Positions 52,701-64,000 of a stretch of DNA of 64,000 nt are shown here, one piece after another. Both the position numbers and the translations under genes were made by a program. The notes below the pieces were generated by a model. It made no database searches, was not told where the DNA came from, and saw only the letters and a list, made by a program, of their open reading frames with translations. Source of the stretch: Talinum fruticosum. Its lineage: Eukaryota; Streptophyta; Magnoliopsida; Caryophyllales; Talinaceae. The stretch covers positions 7,159,001-7,223,000 of the forward strand of contig JAITYX010000021.1 of the NCBI GenBank assembly GCA_021018815.1, given 5' to 3'. Numbering within the stretch: the stretch's first letter is position 1; each line of letters starts with the position of its first letter.

Positions 52701-53892
52701 AACTTCAAATTGCTCTGAACTCATAAAATTCCATTAAAATCGCCGAGTCCAACACCTGGACTCATAGTTTTACTCAACATTTGTATTCTGATCCTGGTAT
52801 GATAGAATAAGTAGCCTACCCAATTTAGATCATGTGTCTCCAACTTTTTCATTGTGAGATTCTACTGTTAGACTCATGGGTGGAATATTCAACAGTCCTA
52901 TATATGCTCCTGTTTAGTGCAAATTGGTGAAGCTAAGATCCATATAGTTGATGTACAGTGTATAAATGACACAGTCTCGTTCTGTACAACTGTACAGGGA
53001 AGCACGATTCTCAAGTTATTGTTTGTAAAGTGTCATGAATATTCTTATCAAGGGGCAAGATTCGAACAACTTGTTCACTGTAACTTAGATGGTGAAGAGC
53101 ACAATTTCTAGGAGAAATTATCCTTCCGAATATCAGATCTTGTCTAGTAATCTGTCGTTTCTTGCATCCAGGTTTGGTCAGGCCCTCTTTCCGGGAATCG
53201 GTTAGTTGTTGCTCTTTGGAACAGATGCTCCAGAGCCACCACAATTGCGGCTGTTTGGAGTGTACTGGGACTTCAATCTTCAATCAGTGTTTCTATCAGA
53301 GATTTGTGGCAGGTATTCAAAAATAGTCCCCCCTCAAAAAAAAAAGGGGAAAGTTCTTGCTTACTTGAGCTTCTACAAAGACTTCTGTTTTATATGTACA
53401 CTATATTGTTAGTTACTTGACATAACAATCAAATTATTCTGTGTACGTCTATGAATATCAAGTGATAGATTTAGTTTAGCCTATTCATATCTGGGTTTGG
53501 TCACAGTTGACCCGGTAAGTTTGTTAAGAAAGGCAATCAATATTGATCAGTTCAAAATTTTTGGTTGGTTCAATCTGGATCGAGTCAATTCAGCTTCTGG
53601 TTTTTTGAGATCCGTTTGTCTTTGGGAACGAGTTTAGCTATTGGTTACAATTCAATTTTGATAGTCTACTTACGTTATTCCCAAACCGGCACATTAAAGA
53701 ACAACAGACATAGATCAGTTTTTGACAATTCAAGTCTCTGCTCAACATATACTAACGTTGTATATCATTTGGATGTGACAGCATGAGGAAGTAGCCAGAG
53801 ATGCTGTGGCTTCATTCGGGGTTCAGGTTGAGGCGCATGATTGTGCAATGTACATATTCACACCCCAGACTGTAGCCCACTCTGTCATGTAA
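44735..53892 (+). CDS. Alpha-galactosidase, glycoside hydrolase family 27
   Basis: Hydrolyses terminal alpha-1,6-galactose from raffinose-family oligosaccharides, galactomannans or galactolipids; secreted, cell wall or vacuole. Fifteen exons: 44735-44940, 45305-45363, 46584-46640, 46781-46815, 46981-47084, 47514-47586, 50628-50686, 50787-50852, 50948-51031, 51405-51469, 51548-51630, 52064-52154, 52363-52421, 53172-53312, 53782-53892. All have GT-AG borders and matching phases, giving 430 residues, the usual length. The signal peptide covers about the first 26 residues ([15 protein letters not shown]). The GH27 core starts QTPQMGWNSWNFF (about 64-76), then DDCW (108-111), the nucleophile Asp186 in YLKYDNCYN, the acid/base Asp241 in [20 protein letters not shown] (264-273), [10 protein letters not shown] and NQDPLG. 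A C-terminal beta domain follows. It resembles the Arabidopsis AGAL3 type. No broken residue is seen. Intron 6 is 3.0 kb because of an insertion, and exon 7 is preceded by a duplicated decoy. Confidence 0.95.
48029..49764. mobile_element. Insertion in galactosidase intron 6 flanked by a 19 bp direct repeat
   Basis: GTTGCTTAACAAAGATATA occurs at 48029-48047 and 49746-49764. The enclosed 1.7 kb has imperfect inverted ends. The left reads GAGAGAGAATATCCAATGAG then GGAACTAGG and, further in, GTGCCACA. The right end in reverse complement reads GAGAGCATATCAAATGAG, AACTAGGAACTTTAGA, GTGTGCCACGTG. There is no transposase. MULE-like or another DNA-element origin is possible, but a 19 bp duplication is longer than MULEs make, so class is undecided. 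Confidence 0.55.
49606..49737. repeat. Compound microsatellite (TC)n-(CA)n-(TA)n
   Basis: About 12 TC units, an impure CA/CG stretch, a long pure CA run and then TA units. It lies at the right end of the intron-6 insertion. Confidence 0.95.
50437..50663 (+). repeat. Tandem duplication of the exon-7 acceptor region, about 113 bp unit
   Basis: Both copies carry TTTTATTTATCTTCCTGTTT, GTGTCCTTCACTCAG and GGTGTAGACTATTTGAA. The second copy (from about 50551) contains the real start of exon 7. The first (50437-50550) has an equally good acceptor and an exon-like start [12 protein letters not shown], but no donor follows. Confidence 0.9.
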
Positions 53893-56201
53893 TTGTAATA
53901 ATCTGTATTTTTTAAGCAAAGCTTGGGAACAGTAAATCATATGATTTTGTTCTGAAATTGCAGAGCCTGGTTATATGCAGTAATATATTTACCGGGCCCT
54001 CCAAAATTGCTGTATTTTATGGTAGATATCTTTTTACTTGTTTTAAATTTTAAGAAAGCTTCCTCGTTAACAATTGGGAAACCCATTTTATGAATTTTGG
54101 GATCCAACGGCTTAGGATTTGGCAAATGGGTCATTTAGTATGGTTTTGGGTATGGTCACTTTCACATTAGACTATGTTCGAGTGAATAAGATTTAATTGG
54201 GTTTCATGTTAGAGTCAATTTTTATTCGAGCAAGCATTAGGAAGATTGGTGTTTGGTTCACTAAATTTGTTTTGTAAAGAAAAATAAAATTTGAAAAAAA
54301 AAAAAGTTTGGGTTGGTTTCAGCTTTATTTCTGATTAGCTGTTTCGAGTGTTGGATTATTAGATATAAATTTGAACTATTCGGTTGAGGTGAGGTTTTAG
54401 GTTTCGGGTTAGTCTTGCCTCTTGCCAGGTGGGACAATTTGGAATGAAACCAACGGCTTATGATCACATATGAAATTAATATGTTGATTCCTTGCAAATC
54501 ATAGATGCCTCGTTCGTTCAGTCTACTCATCACTCATCACTCATCACTAAACCTAGCAAACTGGTTGGTTGTTGATTACTGTGGGCTAGTTTTGATAATA
54601 TAACTTGGATTTATATTTGGTTTTAAGTCACCATACGGTAGTCCAGTAGAGTTGCTTCAAAATTGAAACAAATATTGATCATGAAAACTTTTAATCGAAT
54701 CGATTTAACAAAATTGGACCTTGTTTCCACTTTAATTGATTCTGGGTCTCTCAATTAAAAAATTCAAGTAATTATTTTAAACAAATTTTCATCGAATCAA
54801 TTCAGATCACAGCAAAATTGGATCTCCTATTTCCACTTGAGTTAGATTTTGGGTCCTAAAATTTTGGTTTAGGTATGGCTGATTTTAAGGCCATATTTTT
54901 TATTTTAAACAAAATTTCACTTATTTTACTAGAGTCAAACTACTCTTAGTCACTAGGGGTATAACTCTCACATCACAGGTTTTTTTTTCATTCATAAGAC
55001 TTGAAAATGAGACCCTAATTAAAGAGATAAGTGTCGTACTTGAACCAACCTATATTGATAAGATTGACAATGTTTGAAGTAGTATTAGGTTTGGACCAGC
55101 CAGGCTATCAAATAGTGTTCTGAAAGTATTAACTACTACAGCAATATCAATCAAGAAAATTTTTAGATCAAGCTATCCTTTAAATGTCTTAAATATTCAA
55201 GCAAAACCTCCAGAAAAAAATGTAGGTTATATCAATTTGGGGCAGCTCAATTTGGAGTTACAATTAAACTCAAGCTGCCTTATTTTAGGTACGAGTTTGT
55301 TCGGTTTTGTAATATGGTAGGGATTAATCTTATCTGGTCTGCATACTAACCAAAGGATATTATATGCAACTACTAACAGTCTATTTGGATTAAAGGCGGA
55401 GAAAGAAGGGGACGGAAAGGTAATAGAGAGGGAAGAGAAGGGATGCAAGATGATTTGTATTCACCTTGTTTGAATATGCTAGTGAGGGTAATGAATGAAA
55501 GAGGGAGAACTATCAGAAATCCTCCCCCGCCCCCCACCCCCACCCCCTTTGAGGGGGAATATAAATGGAAAAAAGGGGGTGAAATATTCCCTTCCTCTCC
55601 CTCATTTTAATTTTCCCAAATAAGCGGAATGAGAGTTCAACTCACCTTCATTCCTCTCCCCTCCCGGGCTCCTCCTTCTCCTCTCAATCCAAACATAGCA
55701 TAAGGCAATCAACCTTGGTTGCAGACTTGCAGAAACATATCACCAAAGAACTGAGCTCAAGATGTTAGAAAGAACCCATACCATAGTACTACCACAACAG
55801 ACTAGTATTGTAGGAGTTGAAGGACTAGTAATCAACTATGTTCAGCAAAGCACCACTTTCTTTTTCCTTATACATGCCCGACAGTATTTTTCTATCTCAA
55901 CGGTATGACTAAGACCTATGATTTCTGACAACAAACAGGGTGGGTTTCAATGCAAGGGTTCTTCAATGACCAGCGATGACTGGCTTCTCTGACTTGATTA
56001 TTATTACTGAAACCGTCTAGTGAACAAAACATCCTCGCCCTTCTATCCTGCCCTTCCTATTTTCTCATCTGCAAAAGCAATTCCCAATAATACAGAGTTT
56101 AAGATATTTTAAAAATCATACTCAACCAAAATAGAGAATATAGGTAAAGAATAAGAAGGGTTTCATCTTTGTACCTCTGCTAAATTTAGCTAGCCATTTT
56201 T
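53893..56201. other. Intergenic between convergent genes
   Basis: The plus-strand galactosidase and the minus-strand nucleotidyltransferase-like gene converge here. It holds both 3' ends, a short ACTCATC tandem (about 54523-54548) and a C-rich patch near 55526-55550. No gene seen. Confidence 0.5.
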
Positions 56202-59200
56202 CTACTTTGCAGTTCTGGTAGCCTCTTTGAAATTCTTTTTCCATTTTGCCTTTTTTTCTGATTTCAGAATAGCGCCAAGATGGGGGAATTCCTTCTTATT
56301 AAACCTTATCCTAGGTTGTGGGGGTCCACATGAGCTTAGAGGAGGAAACTCTTTCTCATCTTTAAGCTGCAAAGGCTGCATCATTACCACCCTACATCAA
56401 TAAAGTCATAAGTCAGAGGAAGAGCAGAACACAACTGAGAAAGAATGTAGACGCCCCCCTTCCCCCAGTAAACACACACACACACACACAAAGGTTATTT
56501 TGTAGCCAGCGGATTCCATACGGTTTTTCCTCACTCTCAGATGATGTAGCCTTATTTCGTACTGCTAGAGCCAAGTCACTGAGTGGATCGAGAATGGCTG
56601 AAACATCAGAATCTGAGTGCTTGCCAGGTTCTGACAATGACACAGATCTCAGTGACAAACATTTGAAGCTCCTGTCCTCGAGGCTGTCCTCTAAAGCAAA
56701 TGTGTCTTTGGCCTCCTCACACTTTGGGGATTCAGATTGGCCAACCTTTATCAGAACTGGCTTACTTCCAGGAAGAAGAGGGAACTCTTCCAATGAGTTA
56801 TTAAGCAGGCAGCTGCTGCTACCCTCATCAGAAAAATTATCTCCTTTGTAAGTTAAAACCTGGAAGTCCACAGTTTTTGTCTCCTTACTTTCCTCTTTCT
56901 TTGCTTCTTCCTCTTCCTTTCCACCTCCCTCTAAACCAGTATTGCTTTCGATAAGACGCTCCTGTTTTCGATCCCCAAGAAGAAAAAATGAATAGTAAGT
57001 AGCTTCAACTTTTCTTTTCTTTTTTTTTCTTTTGGGGGGGTTGTTCCTGATACTACCCGGGCTCCTCATTTCTCTTAACATACCAGTACCAGTCAGTATT
57101 GGGCACAACACTAGGACACTTCAATATAGCTAGAAGAGCACAAAATTCCTTAAGAATAGCCAACTTTGACACTTAAGACGTTTACTGATAAGTTGTACCC
57201 AATACTTATGTCTTGAGTCCAGGTAACATAGTCCTCATGTAACATGACATACAAAAGTGGAGCTCCAAAAATAAAAATCGGGGAAGTAACAGTTCACAGG
57301 GAAAGAAGTAATTAAAATTACCAGCTGAGGAATGTATAGGCCAGTTCCTCTAGACTTCACCTTTTCTTCTTCAGAAGCTGCATTGGTTAGCTGGAGACTT
57401 AATGGAGTACCAACTGGAGATGGTGGGCTTACGTCTATATCATAGAATATATTCTGATCATATGGAATGTATTGACCCATTTCCACCCATCCATTGCTCC
57501 AAACTTGCGGAATTGCTGATGTATTAAGCTCTAGAGGAGATACAATTCCATAATCATTGAACCAAACATCATACTCAATACCAGTGAGAAGATCATCACT
57601 GTCCTCATTGGAAGATGAGGTTTCGGAAACTCCAGCACTGTATGCAGGCACAGGAACAGGGAGATCTACCTGCCTTTCTCCTCCGTTTCTTTCCAATGTA
57701 TTGATGAAGAATTTTTCAAGCCCCTTGGTAATCTTTTCAGGGGTAGCATCAAAACTTCACTCAACTTTTCAGTACCATAAGAAAGAGCACTTCTGATTCG
57801 ATAAAAGTTACCTATAGAAATCTCAAGATCAATCCACAAAAACTTTGTTTTTTGGAGAACAAAAGAACATCTGAAGATCGTATATTTCAAAGTCACACTG
57901 GATAGTACGCTCACCAATACCTTTGCTAACACTACGCCCTAGATTGTTGTCATCTCTTAGAGGATCGAAAATGTTGAGGAATTTAACAGGAAAGGCAGGT
58001 ACTTTAGATCCAAAATCTTCTCCGGAAGAAATGAATGTTTCTCTAAAGCTCCTCCAAAAACCATCAGTCAACAATAATTCATTAGAGTCATGTGGAGGTT
58101 GCACTGCAAGATAAGAGCACATGCAAAAATTCTCAGCATTAGAAGTCTCTCAGAACAGGCAGAAACTTGTAATGAATCATGGAGCGGTACTCACCTACTA
58201 TTTCAGGCAGAGAGGATATAGAAACAAGACCATTTAACGCAACACAATATCTTTTCCAGTCGAATGTGCTGTAGTATTCTAAGAATTTATACAAGACCTG
58301 TGACCAGCAGGAGAGTCCTGAGTTCTTCACTAAGATTGGATAACCAATGGAGTTCTCCAATCTAACAAGACCTTACCGCTAAAGGGCAATGCAGCGAACA
58401 ATGGAAATGATTGATCACATGTAAGACCAGAGTTTCTAAAGCATATGTTGATATTAGACCATAGTATCCACCAAGGAGTCGGCTTTCATAATAGCACCAC
58501 GCTTTCACGAGAATCACACTGCGCTTGAAAAGATGATCGTTACCGATGAACTCGTCAACCTAGTGAAAACCAAGATCAATTATTCAGAGAAATCTAGAGT
58601 TCCCTTTTGAACAAGATGCAAAGACGAAAATTCAAATGCAGACAAACATATACTTTGTCATTAATTATGCCTCTCGCCGGGTGAATCAGACAGACTAATG
58701 CTTCGCAAGACCACAAGCAGCACAAGTTAAGTCTTCTTTTCTTTTCTATTGTTTTTTTTTTTTTTGGGTGGGTGGGGGTTGTTTTCAAAATCAAAAGAAC
58801 AAAATGCAAATCCAAACATTCTACACACAGGCCATACAGCCCACAAGATAGACTCCCATGGAGTGTACAATTTCCAAGGGTCAAAACCGCAAAATTAGCA
58901 CTTATCCAATGACAGGGAATCGTGATCCATTATCTTTAATGTAACGTGGTGTTTCCACATCCTTGAAGGATCTTCTATTTGCAATGCTATACTTAGGTAC
59001 TAAAGAAAATGAAACTTCCAAATCTGAACCCTCCAGTTGGGGGGGAGGGAGGGGGATCTTATGTGTTCATGAATTGGGAAAAAGCTGCAGTTTCAACTCT
59101 TGCATATTGACACTATATCATTTGTCTGTGACTTGGAATAGATTGAGTACGTAGGATGAGAGAGAGGAGAGAGGAGCAAAGATTTAGAGCGAAAAATGAA

Positions 59201-59430
59201 ACTCCAAGATCAGTTGTATAAAACGATTATCTACTTTCTTAAAATATTAACAAAGTAGCTGTCACAGTAACCCTGGCTCGACAAGTGCACAGTAGGTTAA
59301 AATGTATGAAACTGGGTTAATGAGGTTATAAATTAACCTGCTCAAGAAAGCACAGCGCACAAAGCCCAGCAGTTTGATTGAAGGATATGTCTACAGCAAT
59401 ATTATTCACAGTGCATTTAATAATTTTGAC
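56202..59430 (-). CDS. PAP/OAS1 substrate-binding-domain nucleotidyltransferase-like protein, 3' part
   Basis: Plant family typified by Arabidopsis At3g51620 (poly(A)-polymerase/2-5 OAS1-like fold; substrate not established). Minus-strand exons are 59338-59430, 58377-58559, 58195-58297, 57921-58103, 57322-57811, about 56493-57110 and 56202-56375. The first carries IIKCTVNNIAVDISFNQTAGL, with the third catalytic carboxylate (VDIS). Next come NDHLFKRSVILVKAWCYYESR and LLGGYYGLISTYALETLVL (substrate-binding helices). Then FLEYYSTFDWKRYCVALNG, FLNIFDPLRDDNNLGRSVSKG and NFYRIRSALSYGTEKL. A low-complexity region with SLEEFPLLPGSKPVL follows, and a basic tail KWKKNFKEATRTAK. After SYGTEKLSEV the frame shifts by one base near 57745-57755 (a T4 run on the coding strand); one added T gives EVFDATPEKITKGLEKFF. 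The splice between 57322 and 57110, and an AAAG-rich piece near 57000-57050, could not be resolved. The first two catalytic Asp and the N-terminus are off the right edge. Confidence 0.8.
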
Positions 59431-62400
59431 CTGCAAGACAGAAATTAACCAAAGGATCATATGTTGCATAAAAAATATCAACTGAATTGTAGAAAGACCA
59501 TAAAATAAAAGAAAAACATCAAGCATTATTGCATGACTACTACTCAGGATTTTTAAACATAACTTGCTCAACTTTGAAAGGCATTGCTACATAAATGAAG
59601 CTCCTATAAACATGGTTCTAAAGGACCCTGTAAGGAAAAGGAACCTATGATAATTTTGCTTTCTTGACAAACCAACTTTACAGCAGAAATAAGAAGTAAA
59701 ACCAAGCCTAAAAACAATTCCATCTTGTTGGCAAAGCCTCCGAAACATAAGATAAGAATATCGAGGCCGGAGGAAATCCTTGATTTTCTTCCATCTACTT
59801 CAAAATTACCATAAGCAAACAAAGAGCCAATGCCCTTTTCTCTTCTCAGGAAAGTGAGTGAACAAAATATAAGCCTATCTTCTGTTTCCAGATGTTTAGT
59901 AGAGCTTCAAAACAGCAATTATGAAGAAGCCAAAAGAGTAGGAACAGAAATTAGCCTCATAACATATCTAGAACACTTAATAAGATTTCCAAGAATGAAA
60001 ATAAGAAAAATAATTACTCTTTTGCAGTTCACACTTATTCAAACACTGATAAAACTCTAAAACTGACACTGCAGAAAAGAAAATAAAACCTCCAAATTCA
60101 GAAAAGAATGTTCGATAACGTTGTCAAACAAGCTGCACCACATTGGTTAAATGTGCAAAAGACGCTAGCATGCATCACAATTAGCATAACATGAGATGGC
60201 AAGATTGCCTGAAAAGACTCTCCGCACAAAATTATTTTATTTTAATTCTGTTTAGAAAGACAGTCTCGGCGAAACTTTCAACTTGGCAGGAACCTTTGTC
60301 TTTCCAGTTCCGAATGTAAATGCGGCAATCAGATGTTTACAGAATTATCTGTACAAGATAGGACATGAATTACTGACATGTTGCCAAACGAAATCCTAAT
60401 TTGCAAAAACGCTTCTGGCTTCAGCAGGAGAGCAAAACTCAAAATTTATAAGATAAGCTCACGGAAAGCTCCAAAAAGTAGCATCCCAAACTCTCACCCA
60501 CCCGCCCAAAAAGAAAATAAAAGAAGAGCATCATTTCCGCAACAGGTTAGGCAATCAAAGAGAAAAAAAGCATCTAGAAAAGGCAGTGAGGCACCCAAGA
60601 AAGGTGACATTGAGATCAACATTTCCATTCTGAATTCTTTGTAAAACACATTTACTCTAAATCACCTCGATTAAGCCCATTTTGCCCCCAAGTTCCAGAA
60701 GCAGTTCATTTTCTTTTCCTGCTTTCTCCATATATGGTCTAGCAAGCCCCAGTGAAAAATTAAGTGTAGGCAGTTTGTTAGGTTGCAAACAGATCTGAAG
60801 AAAAAGAACGAGACAGACATTTCACAACAGCACACTGGTGATATTTGTGAGAGAAAAATGCGAGTTCAGCAAGCAGTCACAAGAAGTTGGCACTTTGACT
60901 GCAGCTGAATACTGTAAGATATGAAAATTTCATCGTAGTCCTGGGACTAGTCCCATGAGCTACAACTTCTTTTCTTTCTTTTTTTTTTAAATTCTCTAAA
61001 GCCTCCCCTTATTTTTCGCCTTCATCCAACTATCTATTGACATATGGCCCAGGAGTACAATGCACCGTACCGCAAGGGCTACAATCTAACAACTATGTAA
61101 GGTTGTATGTCTGACAAAAAAATGGTTAATCCAAATACGAGTTATGATTTTTAATAGTGCCTCGTGAACTTCACAGAGTGGAAACTCGATTTATGGATTG
61201 TGAATGAACAAACCCAACAGGTTGAAGGGAATTGTATGAGAAACTAATTTGATCCTTGGTACTATAGCTGATTGGAAACCTCTTCAATAAAACAAGATTC
61301 AATTTCATGCCATAATGACTAAATAACTCAAAAATACCATGCCATAAAGGATTTTTATTGCCAAAAGGAACTACTTGGTGTGATAGGAAAACAGTATCCT
61401 AATATACCTAAAGTACTCCTATCTTAATTATAATAAAACTCATATTCTAACATATACCAAAACCGCATAAAATTAAATCCTGAACTAAAAAGAACATATC
61501 AAAATACGAGTCACCAAAATGTTAGGTGCAAAAATGAAGGGCATAGTACAATTTTGACAAATGCAATAGGGAGATAAAATAAATATATTCATCATTATCA
61601 TAAAAAAATCCAAAACCTCCTCTCAAACCTCAGAAACCTAATGAGCATCAACAGCTACTTGAATTTTTACAATTAATCACTGATCATAGCTCTAGTCATT
61701 CCATATATGCCTCTTTCTAGCGTAATCGACATTATAATAGTCTCTTCAATATATTGCTTGACCCCTTCCACTTCCGCCTCAATAACAAAGCTCAATCTGT
61801 GGCTCTTATCTGTGTTCCAGTATGCTCACTCTAGAGAGCTTTTAGCCTTTTGTCTAGAAGCATTTCTCTCCAGAATCACATAACTACATAAGTACACTCT
61901 TTCTCAACCTTAAGATGCTCACTGACTTGGTTTACATGATAAGTTTCTATAAAAGCACCAAGATGAGATAACTTCTTAGAGGCTTCTCGTTATAACTACT
62001 TTTGCCACCAAGATTGGAAGATGGTGGATTCAGTTGTGATAACAAGAGCACAAATTGTACTACAAATGACAATGATTTTGTAGTCATTGACAAAGGTGAT
62101 CAAGTATCATGTATAAGTCAATAAGAACGGTCTTTGTTGGCACAAAACTAGCAGCTATGATACCAAAATGATAGACAAGCACTTCAACCAAAAAATATGA
62201 TTTTATTCCATGACAAACTCCCAAATCAATCTATCACAATAAGGGGTACTTATGCCTAATAAACTACTTGTGAATTATGATGATGAAAATTTAGTGTCTT
62301 GATATACTAAGAGTAAGACTACCTTAATTATTATATATCTCATTTTCTAAGATTCGTTATCCTTAGAAAGATACTACTCCTAAACTAAACGCCAACATTT

Positions 62401-64000
62401 CCAAAACAAGATATAATTATTTCCTCAAACAATGCAACTTTTAGGGGCCATAAACTTCCCAGAAAGTTTATAAGGAAACATCCCTCAGAATTAAATTGAA
62501 TTGATGGATAAATTTAAACATATGAGTCATATAATAAGATCTAACTGTTAAATCTCCTTAAATTTCAGATGTCGTCTCATGTAATCATCAGAAGGTTCCT
62601 TGAGGTTAGCTTTATCAAGCTTATTGAAAAAGCAAACAAGAGCGTCATCATCAACGAAGGCATCCCAGACAAAAACAGGCAACCAAAAATCAATGCCACC
62701 AGTGCCAACACTTGCTTTCAATAATCAACAACGTAAGCATATTTTTTTCCTGGAAGAACATAAATTGCAGGGAAAAAGCACTCTCACGTAAGGCCCATCA
62801 CACCATTGATCATGCCAAAAAGTAGATGGAATGAAGAACCATCACCAAATCAAAAGAAACATGTGGGAAGATTCTTTCCAATCCTTTGGAGATATACCTC
62901 CAAAGGTTTGTGTGTTAAGAACCATTAAGTGCAAAGGAAACCATCTGAACCCAACCTAACCATATTTGTCGGTTACCATATTTCTCCAAAGATTTCCCTT
63001 CTCATTCAAGAATCTCCATCACCAAGAATTGCCTAATTGAAGAGTTGCAATCCCCAAAAACTCCTTCAATCAATAGTTGCTTAACAATATTCCATCCCGA
63101 AAGATAGTACTTGAAGTCAATCAATAAAGAACTGCAAAGGAAGTTTCTCAGGATGGAGACTAACTTGGTAGCCATGGAAGATGGTAAGGGAAAAAGAGAA
63201 AGAAACAAAGTCGGAATACTCGAGAGTACACTTTAGAGTTTATCTCCCTCCTAGGTATTTAGATTTCCACCCCAAAAGTCTTTTTCTCAAAACTCTCAAT
63301 AAATGGTTCTCAGGTGGCTTTCTACTTAAATCTTGGTATTGAGGGAGACCATAATAAGAAGTTGCAAGGAATCAATGGTGCAACCTAGAATGTGCACTAG
63401 CAACTGAATATTGAATAAATCCCAGAGCTCTAATAATGTTATTGCCACCTTTTGTTCCAGTAAATGCTTGATTAGTTGTATGGATTAAACATTCGACATT
63501 ACAAGTCGTTGGTCCCTTGAAATTGCATACAAAATGAAAAGGTCTTTTTCATATAGTCTTAAATATTGTTTTCCCTTTTGCAAATTAAATCTACATGAAG
63601 AAAATGAATAAACATATCCAAACAAACTCACATCCAAGCAAGCAGTAAATGATAAATTTTTCAAACAAGCACAACACAAGATCACTGGCAAGTTCATAAC
63701 TATGCAAGCGGGTCTTTATCGAAGGAACCTATTTGATCATGTAATCTCGATTAGTTTTCACAGCAATTCACCTAAATATTCATAACTAAGCAAGCCACAG
63801 TACCTAAATGTTCACAGCCATCAAATTATGAGTAATCATTTATAGCAAGTTAGTGAAATGTCTCATCTAGTTTCACCGAAATGTTTATAACTATCCTAAG
63901 TGTTCATAACAAGCCAACTAAATGTTCAACAATCAACACTATCAAACTAGAAATTCATACCCACTCACCTGAAATCTTCAAGTATTCCTGACTAATTTTC
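59431..64000 (-). other. Probable long intron of the PAP/OAS1-type gene
   Basis: The exon with the first catalytic motif (expected form YGS..LKTYLPDGDIDL) was looked for on the minus strand and not found, so an intron longer than 4.5 kb, or missing exons, is implied. Scattered open frames here have no recognisable features. Confidence 0.5.
61270..62450 (-). mobile_element. Small LTR-retrotransposon-like remnant (TRIM-like)
   Basis: On the minus strand TTTGGTATCATAGC (about 62152-62165) resembles the initiator-Met tRNA primer-binding site TGGTATCAGAGC with one change. The flanks at about 62170-62400 and 61280-61470 share a degraded pattern (CTTCAA..AAA...GATT..ATTTCAT, and TATACTAAGAGTA...CTTAATTAT against TATACCTAAAGTA...CTTAATTAT), as two old LTRs would. 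The spacer is only about 0.7 kb. No coding region. Confidence 0.3.

Noticed and set aside
60378..60644. A lysine/serine-rich 88-codon plus-strand frame
   Set aside because: Looks like A-rich intron sequence read by chance; no family features.
1..64000. CRISPR arrays, bacterial operons, ribosomal RNA genes, integrated viral genes
   Set aside because: None seen; the window is plant nuclear DNA, and the only regularly repeated units are microsatellites, one two-copy tandem repeat and one exon duplication.

Overview
This is an AT-rich stretch of a eudicot-type plant nuclear genome. The evidence is intron-rich genes with GT-AG junctions, plant-specific families (PLATZ zinc finger, KUP/HAK/KT potassium transporter, IDA-like and CEP-like signalling peptides) and typical plant transposons (CACTA, LINE, MITEs, copia-type LTR). 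Species cannot be told from the sequence. All exon coordinates were worked out by hand from splice sites and reading phase.

Layout, left to right. 0.5-1.4 kb (-): first three coding exons of a potassium transporter that runs off the left edge. 1.4-12.4 kb: gene-poor, with a LINE remnant (5.2-6.4 kb) and a Stowaway-like MITE (7.6-7.8 kb). 12.4-12.7 kb (-): a small secreted-peptide precursor ending in a CEP-like 15-mer whose signal peptide lies in a different frame. 17.3-17.6 kb (+): an intronless IDA-like peptide precursor. 20.8-26.0 kb: a degenerate CACTA transposon with remains of a plant En/Spm-type transposase and a Ulp1-like protease. 26-29 kb: repeats. 29.1-38.3 kb (+): a probable start codon and three unrecognised phase-0 exons. 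38.6-43.4 kb (+): a PLATZ-domain gene. 44.7-53.9 kb (+): a complete 15-exon GH27 alpha-galactosidase, with a 1.7 kb insertion in intron 6 and a duplicated decoy of exon 7. 56.2-59.4 kb (-): the 3' exons of a PAP/OAS1-type nucleotidyltransferase-like gene; its 5' exons lie beyond the right edge, and 59.4-64 kb looks like its intron, with an LTR-like remnant.

The genes are not functionally linked; this is ordinary plant gene order with transposons between. Three unrelated genes (CEP-like, PLATZ, PAP/OAS1) each show one reading-frame break that adding a single base would repair, two of them at T-runs. This points to missing bases in the assembly rather than three independent pseudogenes. I found no convincing undescribed system. 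The most unusual items are the frame-broken CEP-like peptide, the IDA-like peptide with a non-canonical C-terminus, the decoy exon in the galactosidase, and the phase-0 exon chain leading into the PLATZ gene.
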